DNA of 64,000 nt from Apostichopus japonicus (taxonomy: Eukaryota > Echinodermata > Holothuroidea > Aspidochirotida > Stichopodidae), in NCBI RefSeq assembly GCF_037975245.1, contig NC_092583.1:16167264-16231263 (forward strand), written 5' to 3'. A program made the position numbers and the translations under genes. Below the pieces are notes generated by a model. It was not told the DNA's origin. It made no database searches and saw only the letters and a list, made by a program, of their open reading frames with translations. Shown one piece after another: positions 1-13,370 of the stretch (positions are counted from its first letter, which is position 1; every line of letters begins with the position of its first letter).

Positions 1-1169
1 GGAGCACTCAAACTGTGTACTGCTTGATCGAGAGTGGATCTTGTTTTCTCATTAACCCGATTTTAAATTAAACATTTGAAGCAAGCCCTCTCCTCTCTTT
101 CTCATCACCTTATTCCCTGTGGTAATCCATCAGAGTACTTCAAGTGTATGACAGAGGAAAATGAACAGTGTGAAAGCGGACTCCAAAGTTTAATTTTGAG
201 GCGAACAACTGCACCATATCTGTCAGTGTGTGTGATCGTGATGGACTTACTGTAGTACTGTATGTACAAGTCTGATATAAAAAAATATATGTGTATATAG
301 GCATAAGATCTGTGTCAAATGGCTATAGTGGTACAGTCCATATCTGGATATACCATTTTGGATGAGGTAAGGCATATATGTGGCAAGTTTGTCATTCATA
401 CTGCCTGGGCATTAAAATGTTTGTTGCTATCCCAAAAGTTCTCAGCCAATTTTTTTTTTTTTTTTTTAACTCATCAATATGAATTCACAAATACCAAGTG
501 TAAGAGCTGATGGCCGAAAAGGGATTAAGAACAACCACAAAATCGCTGATAAAGAGTAAATTGATAATTTGGTATTTTATGTGTGATATGCTGTAGACAC
601 GATATTTTTAGCAAATTTAATGTTTTCAGCTAAATGCGAGAGTCACAAAGGACTAAACATGTACCTTCAGTGTTTATGGCCGACTTAAAAAATCTTTTCA
701 AATGTTACTCACATATGGGTGTAAAGCATATGAAGGATCTATAGTACATGTAACCTTGTTCATCCATGTGAGCGGGTAACTTAACAGCAAAACACACTGT
801 AAGCAACATGACTGCTTTCTAGACTGTATTGTACAACATGACCACGTTTTATTATATTAACGATACACAGCATATTAATTTCAATGGAGACAACAGACAA
901 ATTGTAACAGCAATACTAACCAAATCTACAGTAAGATTAACACAGGTACATATTATATGAGAAAGCCAAAAAATTGAAACAAACATATTTTACTATTTCA
1001 TATTCCTGAGTACATCTACTGTAACAGCTGTTCTCTTTTTCCCCCGCCATTTGCTAATAATCAGCTTTGCTCTAGTAATGGGATTGAATTGTGCAAATAA
1101 AGCCTGTCCAATTGGCACCCTCGGGTGGAGGGAGCATTTTATGTACCATATCTCTTTCATTGGTCGGAG
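1..1169. other. left-end non-coding stretch, no gene recognised
   Basis: No reading frame here looks protein-coding; the longest ATG frame (319-510) runs into a poly-T tract and its codons look random. The sequence is AT-rich with a T run near 451-467. It lies downstream of the minus-strand coding remnant at 1170-1721, so part of it could be that gene's 3' UTR. The plus-strand TTTATT near 847 reads as AATAAA on the minus strand. That assignment is inference. Confidence 0.4.
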
Positions 1170-1721
1170 TTAACTACCATATCCTGTCCTTCCACCAGTC
1201 ATCTGTTTAAGCTGACTACAAATTTCATCCCCGTTTAAATTTGAACCCTCCGGGCATTTTTTTGTAAACTTGTACTGTGGGAATGCTTCAGCAACACCAT
1301 AAAGTTAGAAAGACAAAAAGAAAAACAAAAGAAGAAAAGAGGGCAAAATACAAATGGAAAATGGAGAAGAATAAAGAAAATAAAAAAAGATGATTAGAGT
1401 TCAAATCAAGTAACGGCTCTTTACCTCCAAAATAGCCTCATCATAAAATGTGACCAAGGTTATCTCATTCTTCTGGAATTATTTGGTCTCGAAAAAAACA
1501 TTCTGCATTTTCTTGCCTGTCTGAGAGAACATTTACACTGGTCCATTGACGGTCTGGTTGAAGGAGTAGAAAGTACTTGAACCATTCCAGAAGTGGCCCT
1601 GAAGATACGTTCCGTTAATATAAAGCTGAAAAGCCTCGCGTCTCTTCCTTCCGTGGAGACAAGTTGGTGACACAAAGATGGGGCTAAACATTAAATTGTC
1701 CTCATAATCAAATTCTCGACA
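1170..1721 (-). pseudogene. unrecognised minus-strand coding remnant (extracellular-like protein, 3' end)
   Basis: On the minus strand one frame reads protein-like from 1721 down to 1425, interrupted by TAA at 1533-1535 and 1479-1481. A donor GTAAAG follows at 1424-1419, then a 150-bp gap ending in CCCACAG. A 105-base segment at 1274-1170 continues in phase, contains two cysteines, and ends with Gly-Tyr-Gly-Ser and TAA at 1170-1172. N-glycosylation-type sequons (NGT, NGS, NQT) and cysteines suggest a secreted or extracellular protein. Codon choice looks genuine throughout. The two TAA codons could be CAA-to-TAA decay. The first could instead lie inside a 66-base intron, since 1538-1473 begins GTGTAA and ends TTCCAG. 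I do not recognise the family. It is either a decayed copy or the last exons of a live gene whose upstream exons I could not find. Confidence 0.4.
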
Positions 1722-2250
1722 TCATTTCAGGTCTACTGGGTCAGAAGAATTCTGTCTCTCTTGATCGTATTTAGCTCATGGCAGAACCAAATCCAAAATA
1801 AGATTTCTGGAGATGGTTTTCGTGGATAAAAAAATGGTACGCAAGATTGGGCAAAAAAAAGGAAAGAAAGAATGAAATATTTTGGAGGGTATTGATACTG
1901 AACAGAGCAATGAATTAGGTGGATATGATTAGATTAATCTGCAGCAAACAAGTGAGAATATTTCTACACTTGTATTCAAAACCTACTGTTAGTAATATAC
2001 TGTATAGTGTGCAGTGTACATTATAGAAAATGTGTAGATTGTAGAGTACTGTACTTCATCGTTTGCATTGCTAGTTCATAATTGATATTTCATAAATATA
2101 ACTTTATTGCATTCTCTAGTCTGGTTGTATGTAGTAAGATGTCTGTGAGTGACTTGATGTTATGTGTCACTTTACTAAACATGACTGGTCAGTTGTAGAA
2201 AGTATTGGCTTGCTTCCTACCTCCCCCCCCCCTCCCCCAATCCCACAGCC

Positions 2251-2288
2251 CTAGTTTAGCCTTTGCTAAACTAGTTTAGCCTTTGCTA
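2251..2288. repeat. 20-bp tandem duplication
   Basis: The unit CTAGTTTAGCCTTTGCTAAA occurs at 2251-2270 and again, nearly complete, at 2271-2288. It lies just after a C-rich tract. Confidence 0.8.
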
Positions 2289-2751
2289 CCTGTACATAGG
2301 ATGGTTGTCAAAATATCAAGTCGGAGATACACGTGAAATGTTTCTGTAAGTCGTTTGACTGTTTCTTAACCAGTCCATATAGAATTTAAGTTATGGTGGT
2401 CTCACATGACATTTTATAGTCAAGCCATGACCCATAACCAACGAGTACCTCCCATCTCATCGCTTTTGCATTAACTTTGATAAATTACAGATGTAAATTT
2501 TTCAATACCACAGGACACCGACTATTGCAACAACTAGTCAAATTTCATATCAAATGTCGAAAAGTCCAAAAAATACTTGTAATAGTCTAATTATCTAAAT
2601 TTCATGTGGTTAATGTGTTATTTTTTTTGAAGGGCTAGGGGACTGGCTATTAAAATTTACAAAAGTAGATGAACCTAAATTATACCAAATATTTGATGAG
2701 AAATGAAGGATGGTGTTCTAGAACATTAATTTAATCAATAAACTTGGTAAA

Positions 2752-2905
2752 TTTACTTCGTTCCTTGCTTACCTATCTCCCCACAACCTTAGTACCACCT
2801 TCTACTGTGTCTAGAATGAACTGGTAACCTTTTAACACTGTGCGCCCTCTATGACCGGCTCCTCAGGTCAACGCCCTTCTCATGAGACCACTTCCAAACC
2901 AGTAA
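2752..2905. repeat. dispersed foldback-family copy 1 (partial)
   Basis: The segment begins ATTTACTTCGTTCCTTGC and runs through the family's ACACTGTGCGCCCTC block and a CGGCTCCTCAGGTCAACGCC stretch. It aligns by eye with the copies at 13235, 17284, 26445 and 32339. The inverted right half seen at 26445-26792 is absent, so it is a partial copy. No coding content. Confidence 0.7.
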
Positions 2906-3192
2906 GTTTTGGAAAATTTGTTAAGATTGTTGACCAGAAAACAATAGGACTTGGTTGTTTTTGGTGGTCAGGTCAGCTGGTCAGCTCTTACAGTAACAGT
3001 TAAATAATATTCTCATGTGCTCCTGGTGTTGTGTAATTTTGTATATAATCCTAGTGTAAGGCTGTAATAGTCAATTACTAGAGTTAACAATTAGTTTTTA
3101 GAATAAACACATTTTAAACAAAATGTGAAGCCTTTCCCTTCTACACACTTATGTATGACCTTTGGTTAGGAAACAAATTGATCTTGCTGGTT

Positions 3193-3259
3193 GTGTGAAT
3201 TTTGTAACCGTTAGATGAATCTGTAGTGTGAATTTTGTAACTGTTAGATGAATCTGTAG
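3193..3259. repeat. 33-bp tandem duplication
   Basis: Two almost identical 33-base units, each starting GTGTGAATTTTGTAAC, begin at 3193 and 3226; one internal base differs. Confidence 0.85.
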
Positions 3260-4305
3260 CCCTTAGCAGCCCCACTTGACCCCCAAGTGACTCTCACAAT
3301 GAATTTGGTGGATGATGGTTAGTTTGGTAACCAATAAAAAATCTTCATTTTCGTTGCTATGGAAAGATCTGCAGTTGAGATAGTCCATTACCAAAAACAG
3401 AAGATACGAAAATGGATTGTGTAGGATGCTAAATGCTTTTAGAATGAAAGTGTCAGTTTATTTCTTATTACAGCTTATTTTTAGCATATATAATTTTTGT
3501 GTTGAATCTCAAAGCACACTGGATAGATTCTTCCTTACAATGCAGATTGTCCTATTTAAGAAATTATGGGATTTATGTTTTTATATTTCTTGAAATTCTT
3601 GGCTCTGAGTCACGTCAAAATATGACCCTGATTGTTATGGTAATGTTAGTAGTATAATTGTACGACTACTGACGTCCTAAGCAGTATCAGTTTGAGAGGG
3701 AGTTAATGTGTGCCAAATTTAGAGAACTTTGTTCTTTTCAGCGATATAGAAAACGGTTATCGAAGGAAGGTGAATCGGTATTTTAAGACTATTTTATCTG
3801 ACGTTGCTCGTTCACTTCGGATGATCATTTTTATTCCTAAATGTCTGAAATTGGAAGGAAATTATTAAATGGTACCTTACTTGCATTCATGTCTTTATAA
3901 AAAAAGAGATTTTAGAGAATATTTTTGTCCAAGGAGATTGAGAGAAATGTCTATAAATATTTTGTTCAAATCTCATTGATTGATAATGAATGACAGAGCA
4001 CAAAATAGTATTGTAGGATAATGGACAGAAGTCATTGCAAAATGCTCACAGTAGGGTACTCCTTATATCCTTCTGTAAAGCATTTGTTTTCAAGCAAAGA
4101 ATACCTTTCTATATATTAGTACACTTTATTTGTAAGGAACCTACTGTCCACATAGTTGTATTTAATTGTGTATACAGTACATGTTGTGATTAGAAAGAGC
4201 CACACTGTATTTGACTTGTTGGCTGTAACAGGAAGTTGAACACTAGTCCAGTGTATGTCAGGTTACCCTTGATATTGTTACAGATCTTTTGTTACTTTAG
4301 TTAAC

Positions 4306-4521
4306 CAGGCGCGTAGCGAGGAATTTGCCAAGGGAGGGCGAACCTTTAGGCCGACTATTAGAGCCGTAGATTTGGCATTGGAAAGTATCTAAGCGTAGTG
4401 CCATCTAAGCAATTTCCATTTTGAAATTACTAGCGATATCATAAAAACATACACACAAAATTTGCTCAAGGGGGGGTTCGGGGTTGCCCCCTTCGCCCCC
4501 CTCCCCTTCGCTACGCACCTG
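4306..4521 (+). mobile_element. hAT-like MITE, 216 bp, with 8-bp target duplication
   Basis: The element starts CAGGCGCGTAGCGAGG and ends with the inverted CCTTCGCTACGCACCTG, giving terminal inverted repeats of about 15 bp that begin CAG. The octamer TAGTTAAC flanks both sides (4298-4305 and 4522-4529), an exact 8-bp target-site duplication. An 8-bp duplication with CAG-starting termini is characteristic of the hAT superfamily. There is no room for a transposase, so it is non-autonomous. A second, inverted copy lies in intron 12 of the kinase gene. Confidence 0.8.
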
Positions 4522-7500
4522 TAGTTAACTATGATTCATTCAAAACAATTCCTGTCAGGCAATATCTTTGTGTAATTTAGAGTATACTGTACCTTTAATG
4601 AACTCTTATATTGGAAAAGGATTTTGGTTTGCTTATCCTAAAACAGTAAAAATTATAAACAATTAGCCATTTCCTACAAAATATGCAGCTGAAAGTTTCA
4701 TTCTATTTTAGTGACAAATTATGTGTAAATATGTGATTCTCTCTTAGAATTTGACAATTTGTGGCCCAGTTTTGGGCAAACTTTTCGGAAAAAGAAAAAA
4801 AACGGAAAAAAAACGGAAACATTTCTTGTCAAATCCTTCCTTTGTGGGGAAATGAATGAAATGGTCGAAAAATAATGAGATTTTTATCTTCACAAGATTC
4901 AATATTTCTAGCTTGTATGTGACGACACGTCTGCTATATTTACTCCCACCTCCAAACTCACGAGGTTTCTCTCCCAAAGAGAAAAAACAAGAGTAAACAT
5001 GGAGCTGCAGAAAGCAATTCGTTTAATTGAAAAACCTGCCATAGCTGTCACGTTTAGCACCAGTATGATGGCTGTCTGGGAAGCATTCATTATTAAGGCA
5101 ACAGAAAGCTACAGTTTGTATCAATTTTGGGAGGTTTGGGTGGTGGTAGATTCTTCTAACCACCGGTCTGTAAATTCTGGGCTGGATGGAGTCTGCAGAT
5201 GAACAAAGGCAAGATGGAAGATGTTTTGCATCGGCAGTATTGCAGCAGCTCAGCTTATTTGGGCAACTGTTTAGATTTGATGAATATTGTAGGTTGAAGG
5301 AATCACTTTAGGCAGGAATTAAGTTACAGATATTTTATTGCCAAAAGAAAAAAAGGAAAATTTTGGGTGCGAGTATTTTATTCTTGTTTTCAAGATATTC
5401 AACGTTAAAATATGCTAATTCTCTACTGTATGTAATCCAGTCACTTCAGTTGATGCGCTTCAGCTCTTCAATTAAAGGGTTATTTATCAAAAATTGAAAC
5501 TTTATAAGCAGTACATCCTGGAATTATATCTTTGTTTATTTTTTTCTTCAAAGGTCCGGAGAATTTTTTTTTTTTTAAATCATATAATTTAGAATACAGA
5601 ACTTGCTAAACCATATATATTTTGCAAAAGGAAGTTGCAGTATATTTTATGTAACTAATATAAAGCCATAATAAATTAAACAGTCCTTATTGACCAATAT
5701 TATATTAAAGCTGTATAGAGTTTTCAAACTTAGTTAAACTTGTACTACACTAAACGCACGATTTCCAGAAAAAGTCACTGCTAATATATTGTGAATATTC
5801 ATTTCTTCAGATCAGATGTGATAATTCACTGTATAAATTATCGTCTCTCTTCTTTAAAATTCAAGAAAATATGCACTCTTTTATAATTTCTGTCCTATTT
5901 GAGCACTCTTTTTCTTGTAGCAAGTCCTCTAATGTCATGTAGTCACGTAGTGCATAGCATTCCTTCCGAGTCTCCCCGATTCCTAAAAGGCTTTAATCCT
6001 CTTCTCTCAAAAACTTAATAAACTGTAGGAAGCGCCGCTGTATTAGATTACCTCCTCTCACAAGAAAGTACACAGCCTGATGGAGTCTTCCTGTTAAAGC
6101 TAATGTTTAGGCTTCACACTAACAACCTCCACCTCGGGCTCCCAGAGTGTTTACACAGCTCTCTGCCAGGATTACGTTCATTACGCTGCAAAGAAGCCGG
6201 TTTCATTGATTTCAAATTTCCTCTAACAAGATATTTTTCACCGAGACAACCTTCTGTTTTTTCGCATGTACATGGATTTAGAGCTCTGATTGGTACTGGT
6301 GTCGAGGAGTCCGACCTGCCTCGGCTGTAATATTCTGACGTAGAGAGAAGATGTTCATTATTAAAATTAGCTTACAGACCTATCGAAACAAAACTTAAGC
6401 CTTCAGTGTCTTTGTTTGTTTTTTTCACTTTTTTCCTTCTTCTTTTTGGTTCATCATTGGAGATGATCAAGTGAACATTGAACTAGCCGATTATATTTAA
6501 TGGCCCTCTCTTTTCGCGATTATCTGTTTGTGTTATGATGCTACGTTATGATGTGTTATGGACAAAAGCTCTGTGATTCAGAATTTCAGATTCAAAAGTG
6601 TTTGATTCCTGCCACTATTAATTCCTGCCATGATTAATTTATTACAATTCGTTGCAAAAGAAAACATGTCTGACAAAGGTTAAAAAAATATATATTTAGA
6701 TAAATAAATAAAGATAAAACAAAAGTGAAATGACAGAAGCAAACGTATTTAACAAAAACAAACCAGAAAAAATAACAACAAGACAATCTTCACATCTATT
6801 TCATACAATATTAGAAGAAAAAACACTGACTGGGAGAGAACAAACAAGCAAAGAATGTAATTTACTCTAAGACAGGCTGTTTCGACATTCTTGTTTTAGC
6901 TTTAGTCTCTCAGGATGAAATCTGCTACAGTATGTAAGGTGCTATGTATGCACTGCATGGATGAAATCCATTGTAATCTCTTTGTGAGATTGTGTGTACT
7001 GTGCAGATTATGTACAATAATCAGCCTGACATCCAATCCTTCACAAATTAACATTCACTGAGATAAGCGAGCTCTTAGATATCTCGAACAGCAAGTCTGT
7101 AAAATCACTAAATTAATTAATTGGTGCAGGGGAAGTCTCAACTGGGATTTATGCTGTGGTAGAACTGTGTGAGACATTAAATTTTCTTCCATCATTAAAG
7201 TTTAGTATATCCTCTCTTTAAAGCAGCTTATTGCAATTGGCCAAAATTATTACCCAAAAAAATGGATCTTTTCTTGAAGCATAACAAATGGCTACCAAGT
7301 GAGCATTTTGACGACAACATTCAGTGACGAAAAGGTGCAGAAAATACAGACACTTTGAATTTCACACTAAAAAATTGTCTATCTAACCAGAAAACTTGAT
7401 TCAATGATTTTGCTGTGCTTCCTCAAATTACCGTTCTGATGGATATAAAGATATTGGGATGTGGCTGAGATCTTGTCTCATGAAACAATTTTATGTCCAA

Positions 7501-9222
7501 TTTTGTCACTAAGATGCAAGACAATTAGTAAGTACAAAGACACCGAAAACTCTAGGCAGCTCAATTTTGTAGTATTTTACTGTTTACAAATGTACATAAA
7601 AAAAATTTGGGAAAAGAAAACATTGCACTCTAGCGGACCATTCAATCTGAACATTTTTTTTTCCAACTTCAAATAACCCTTCTGCAGGTTCTGATGGATT
7701 TAATGATACGGCTATGTGCCTAAGTCACTCCATGAATAATTTACTGCCTTAAGTTGATTGAATTTCGATCGACTTGGGAATCTAGTAATGGGAACTCCTG
7801 CTGCAGTTTTATGTTTGCCGAGCTATTAGGGGAAATTGCTGTATTTGTCTGACATACAGACAGGAAGGAATTGAAATTATCAAGATTGCTCTTGGTACCG
7901 GAGAAAATTTCTGCTTTGTTCTCGTTCTGACATTCACTGTCTGTGGGTAGAGAGAACAGAGATAGTTCACAATGTGGCAGTTTTAAAAGTTTCAGTAGAC
8001 CAGAATTTCTATCTCAATAAAGATTTAATATTTTTCAGTGCAACTACATCAAACAGTTCATATTTTTTTGGTAGAGAAGGAATCGATTTACATGTACAGA
8101 GTGTAAATGTTGCCTGTTTTTGCACACTTGCTCTCCTTTATAGGTTTAAATTTGTGCTCCCAGTGACTGTATATATATATAAATTTGGTATCCCCGTTGG
8201 TTTTTATGATACAGTCTTGTTTACAACTTTCTTGCATGTGTTAAATTGCAAATAATTTCTCCCCCCCCCAAACAAAATGAATGAAAAAGAAGACACATTT
8301 GTATGAAAGGTTATTTTGAATATATGCAAGTTCTCTGGATGATATTATAATTTATGCCATGATTGGCCTAAATATGAGCAACATACTTACTGTGCTGTGA
8401 CTGATCCTGCCAATATATAGTATTATTTTTATTCTTTAGGTATTCTCTTGTTTTAGGCATATTTAGTGTATAAAATGAAATATGTAAAAGCACTTTAAAG
8501 AGGAAGTGGAAGATAACAAATTTGCTCTCTATAGATTCTTGACTCTATTTGCACAGTAATAACAGTAATTATGTTTATCTCTTCCTTCTGTTCCTTAATT
8601 ATTACATTTAAGTGTACTGAGCCCCTGACAGAAATGAATGCCATATTAGACCCCCCCCCCAAAAAAAAACAAAAAAACAATTCTCACTAACACTTAAACT
8701 TGATCCATTTCTTGTTTTACAATGAAAGAAAAAAGGAACTCCAATGCCATCCTTTAACACCAACAATTTTGCAGCCCACTCTGCATAGATTTTCATCATC
8801 AGTAGATGATTCGATGTCTTGATCTTTCCTCAAATTCAAGCTTCCCATGTTTTCATTTACTTTTGTTTTATTTTATTTTTCTGTGAGACATGCTAATTGA
8901 AATTCATGGCGCTCTTAACCTTTTGAAACTGGTTAATCACTTTCAAGTACTTACACAACCTTCCAGCGCTGTCAAGAAACATCTCTGAAGAGAAAGAGAG
9001 AGAGATGTGAAAGCCTTGTATTTTCGTAAAGTAAAGTTGTGTGGACATCCCATCTGTAAACTTGAGTTGCAATCGTTTTCCATTCTTACCAGAGTTAAAG
9101 GGGAAGACACAATGCACACATGTGTTAGTTTATTCACATTGGATGCTAAACAATCCACACCATTCAATACTGCATGTTACGTTATGTCTTGTAATTCTTG
9201 TAATTGATAATTATATTACAGC

Positions 9223-9520
9223 AATGAAGATGGTGTCAACAGTGGGAAATGTGTACAGCAACTTTAACTCAGTTTTGATATTAGTTTTAATCTTCTTTGT
9301 CAAGGATCTTGGCTTCTACTATAGTGTATCTGCTTCAGCCTTCCATGGGACTTTTTAAATATTTAATTTAAAAAAATTAAGATAAATAATGAATGATGTT
9401 AGATATGTTTTCAGATGGTGTCAGCAGTGGGAAATTTTGCAGTTACTTTAACTCAGTTTGATGCTATTGTAGGGTCTATGTAGGGTCTCTACTTTAGCCT
9501 TCCCTATACTATATAGTTCA
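9223..9520. repeat. diverged tandem duplication, unit about 190 bp
   Basis: A block containing GATGGTGTCAACAGTGGGAA and AACTTTAACTCAGTTT at about 9228-9275 recurs at about 9415-9465, followed in both copies by a cttc-agccttcc segment. The copies differ by substitutions and small gaps. Confidence 0.65.
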
Positions 9521-12242
9521 TTTACAGAATTGAAAAAAAAAAAAACGTTTCTAGCAAATTAATAAATTGGAAAGCTACTTTAAGCTTGTATTTCTCAAGA
9601 GATTCTCGAAGTGACTTGACAGTACAGTGCAGTGGACGATTTGACCTCAAGAGGCTTTAAGTCGTACTTCCCTCAGTTTTGGGGCAAAATTGTTAAAAGA
9701 AAAAGTTGGACTTCCATGCCGTTGATTGATTCCTTGGTAATTGGTATGTACATCTCTAAGTACTATTGAATTATTGAAGAGTTCCAAATTTTACCTTTTA
9801 TTTAAGAATTAGGATTCTTGAAAAGTGCTTCAGAAGAATCTTTGATCTCTTGAGGGAAAGAGAAAAGAGAACTTTATACCTAGTGGTATTGGTAGTGAAT
9901 TTGCAGTCCCTGTGATGGAATAAGCATTAGTCATATAAAAAAAAACTGCTAAATAGATGTTTATGTGGCTTAAATGCAGAGCTGTAAACATCTAAATCCT
10001 GAAGCGGGGGGGAGGGGGGAGGGGGTTTGTCACAGATCTGAAATCAGGACCTTTTTGCCTGTGATGCCTGACTGTTATTGCATTTTACTTGTAAGAAGGA
10101 AAAGCTGCAATTGCAAAGTGTTTCAGTCAGGTCTCTATCTCCAACTCTGACTGTAGGTATACATGCTTTTTACCAATGCTACATATTACCAGTTGCAAGA
10201 ATAGTTTCTTTTGCCTTTGTAAGTACAGTTGTATCTACTATGGGTTTTGTGGTTGACATGTTACAAAATCTTTTCCCAAACCTGTTAGTCAATAAAATGC
10301 CAAACCCAATTTGACACACTGAAGAAGTGTTGTTAGAGCCATGTTTAAGGTTGGCGGTTTAATACTCGAGACCCTCAGGGACAGTTCTGCTGCATGCTTT
10401 ACCTAGTTTTGTATTTTATCCAGTAATTGGTAGAGCTTGCTCAGAATATGTATCCTGTTCTCACATTTTTAGAGTTATGTCAAGTTACCTGCACAGACTT
10501 TGTATCGGTATGACCAAATTTAACTCTCGGTTTTTGCTTATAAAATTTGTTAGACTCACTTAAGGAAGAAGATCTTGCATCAATATACATAAAAACAGAT
10601 CTTTTGGACACCAATTTCATTGCACTTTCCACACATATGTATATACATCCTTGCCCTTTTAATGTTTTTTTTTTACAACTTCTTATTCAGTTGCTGTAAA
10701 ATTTTCCCTCCAATTTTTTTTTTTTCTGTGCCACTTTTTTAAGTATTGATCTTACTCTTTGTATTTGGCTATTTTAATGTGCTTTGAACTTTTTGATTTG
10801 ACTATCACTCTTAAAAGTTGCATATATATTTGTTCTACTCACTGATATGTACATAAATCTGATCTCTTCATTATGGCTTGTTTTCCTTAAGTCACTGATC
10901 TGTGTTTAGAATCTGTTCAACAACAAAAGATTTCTTCGCTCATTTGAATGGTTTTACCTGAGGTTGTCATGGTTACTGTCTATTAAATATTAACAAAAAG
11001 GTTAGGTAAATTAAAATTTATTACTGCCATTTTAGGGGCTGTCACCTTGATCTTGTGTCACCACTTTCAACAATTTGACTATTCTTCTCTCAATCATGGC
11101 AAGATCTTGGAAACAATTCTTATGATTTTCTTTGTGATAAGCCAGCATGGGATCTGTATACCTAGGCTCTTCATTTGTTTATTCACAACACTGTTAGCCT
11201 AACCACAAGCTCATAACTCTTCAGGGGCTCTTTGTTCAAGGAATTGTTTTTAGGCCAGTCTACTCTGTGATTGACACATGTCAACACCCTCTTTTTTGTC
11301 GTTCTTGATTAACTTTTCACTTTGTTTTGAAGAAGATAGAGCTATAAATTTTCTCTTTAACCTATTCAAAGTGCAGATTGTTAAGTATCATTAGGGTGAG
11401 ACAAAGAATACCCTCTTGGTTAGAAAACTTTTTCAGGAAAATTTGTTTCTGAAAACAAAACTTCCAAATTGTCAGATTCTGAGAACTGCTCAAATTTGCA
11501 AGCTTAGACAAGAATGTTTGCAAACAACAACTGTCTGTACAAGCAATTTGATAAACAGGAATCTTTAAAAGACAGCTTAAATTTATATATTGTTTGCCCT
11601 CTTCTGAAACATTATTCTTCTGCTTTGGTATGTTTTCATTTCCAAACTTGGATTTTGTCTTAGAGCTTCAAAACTGCACACACAAAGAGGAAAACAAACA
11701 CAAGATGTATGCACACATTGTTTTAGCTATAACGTAACATATTTTTTTATCTCTAAATGTACGAAATAATATATGAATATGTTTGTTACTATCTCAATAA
11801 ACCATGTTATTAGGTGAACATAAAAGCTTTGGGTAAATAATGTGACCCATTCATCAACCATTGTAAGTAATCATTGTAGTGCCTTACATAACTCTCTGTC
11901 AGTTTAGACTGCTTATTACATATCAGACATCACTCCTGCACTTTTGATTAGCAGTGGGTAAGTAAACTTACCATGTACATTATATGTACGAAGCCCATTT
12001 CTAAGTAAATTTTAGCCTCAGTAAAGCATATTGGTAGCTCAGGTATTACTCAACTTGGCTTCCGGCGTTTTGAGAACGATATCCCTCATAAGAGGATTTT
12101 AATTACTGTAGCATTGCTTGAACAGTAGACTATAGGCCTTCTCTCCATCACTGAGCAGTATAAAGGTGTTGCACTATGAGTAAGCAATATTACTAGAAGT
12201 CTGACGAGCATCGAGAGAATGAAGTCAGCAGGACCCGGAAGA

Positions 12243-12373
12243 CAGGCTGACACACACAGGTGCAGTAGTAGTAGTTAATACTGACTACCTAGAATGGTGA
12301 TTTGTCTTGTCAGGCTGACACACAGGTGCAGTAATATTTAATACTAACTAGAATGGTGATTTGCCTTGTCAGC
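12243..12373. repeat. 68-bp tandem duplication
   Basis: CAGGCTGACACAC begins copies at 12243 and 12311. Both contain AGGTGCAGTA and TAGAATGGTGATTTG and end CTTGTCAG, with small internal length differences. Confidence 0.85.
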
Positions 12374-13234
12374 TAGCGGGACCTACCATATCAATATCAT
12401 AATATATTTGTAATAAGCAAACCGGTCACTAAAGCATCCTTTTGATTGGCAGATGGTTCTTTCTTTCACTACCGGTGCTTCCCAGGTTTCTTGGAAATGG
12501 CCTCTTGACTCAAAACATAATTTGGGAAGCACAGTGTGTTGTTTGCTGATACACTCTAGGCTGTGGGGTAGTATTGGAGCATGTATATATCCTAGAGCCA
12601 AAGTCATGTATCACACAGGACTACCATGTCTCTGGGAAACATTGGGGGGTTATTTAGTTAAGGAGGAATGATTGATGGTTGCATGTTTTGAAAAGAGTTT
12701 TGTAAAAGAGTTTATTTGGATGGGTATTTGTTGCAGTGTGTGTCAGAGAGGAATTGTAAACCTAAAGTGAGAATCAATGTTTATTTGTTCAGAGAGAGAT
12801 TGACACCTATGAACTTAACGTTGACCTGTAAAAATTCAAAACTTTGTGGTTGATCTTAGTCTATGGGATGCAGCTGGTTTCTGAGAGCAAGCTAAAATAT
12901 TCTGCAAACATTAATGAAGGCTTTTTTGCTCTGCTTTTACTGTGTGTTGGAAGAAGAAAAGTTAGGACTGTAAGTTAGTAGAGAACGCATAAGCAAGAAA
13001 TACAAAGTTAAATTTCTATTAAGAGGGAATACAGTAATAGAAAACAGGATTATTGTTGGTTAATTGAATAAAATTATAACCTTTCATTTCTAAATGTTCC
13101 ATTTGTGGGTATTTTTCATTAACCAACCAAGAAGAAACATTCAAATTTGAAACAACGAGACATCCGCATCCTCTGTCTGACTCAACGAAAATGATGATGA
13201 CAATTATGCATCTGGCAATCCAGGTAGCTGCAGA

Positions 13235-13370
13235 TTTACTTCGCTCCTCTCTTACCTGTCTCCCACTCCACATCTGCACTTTCCTATCTACCTAACTACA
13301 CACTGGAAAAAGGTTATAGCACTGCGCCCTCGCTCCCTGGGCACCGCCCACTTACACCTCCTTCCGAATC
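13235..13370. repeat. dispersed foldback-family copy 2 (diverged)
   Basis: Starts TTTACTTCGCTCCTCTCTTA and contains CCTGTCTCCC and CACTGCGCCCTCGCTCC. It shares a sub-family variant with the copy at 17284: both have ACATCTGCACTTTCC where the 26445 and 32339 copies have a CACAACCTTA block. Confidence 0.7.

Larger units (their letters stand above)
1722..12242. other. intergenic, repeats only, no gene recognised
   Basis: I found no chain of exons here on either strand. All ATG frames are 105 codons or shorter and look random. The stretch holds small tandem duplications, a copy of the dispersed foldback family at 2752, a hAT-like MITE at 4306, and poly-C runs (for example near 2222). A somewhat less AT-rich block at about 5940-6340 and one at about 4910-5110 stand out as possible conserved non-coding elements; that is impression only. 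Confidence 0.4.

Noticed and set aside
1460-1675. 71-codon minus-strand ATG frame
   Set aside because: The convincing codon pattern is in a different minus-strand frame of the same bases; this one is a shadow.
3739-3880. possible plus-strand terminal exon after TTCTTTTCAG at 3740
   Set aside because: A good acceptor and a short open frame, but no upstream partner exon, no donor alternatives and no family resemblance.
10078-10314. 78-codon reading frame
   Set aside because: AT-rich, no splice sites, no family match; expected by chance at this length.
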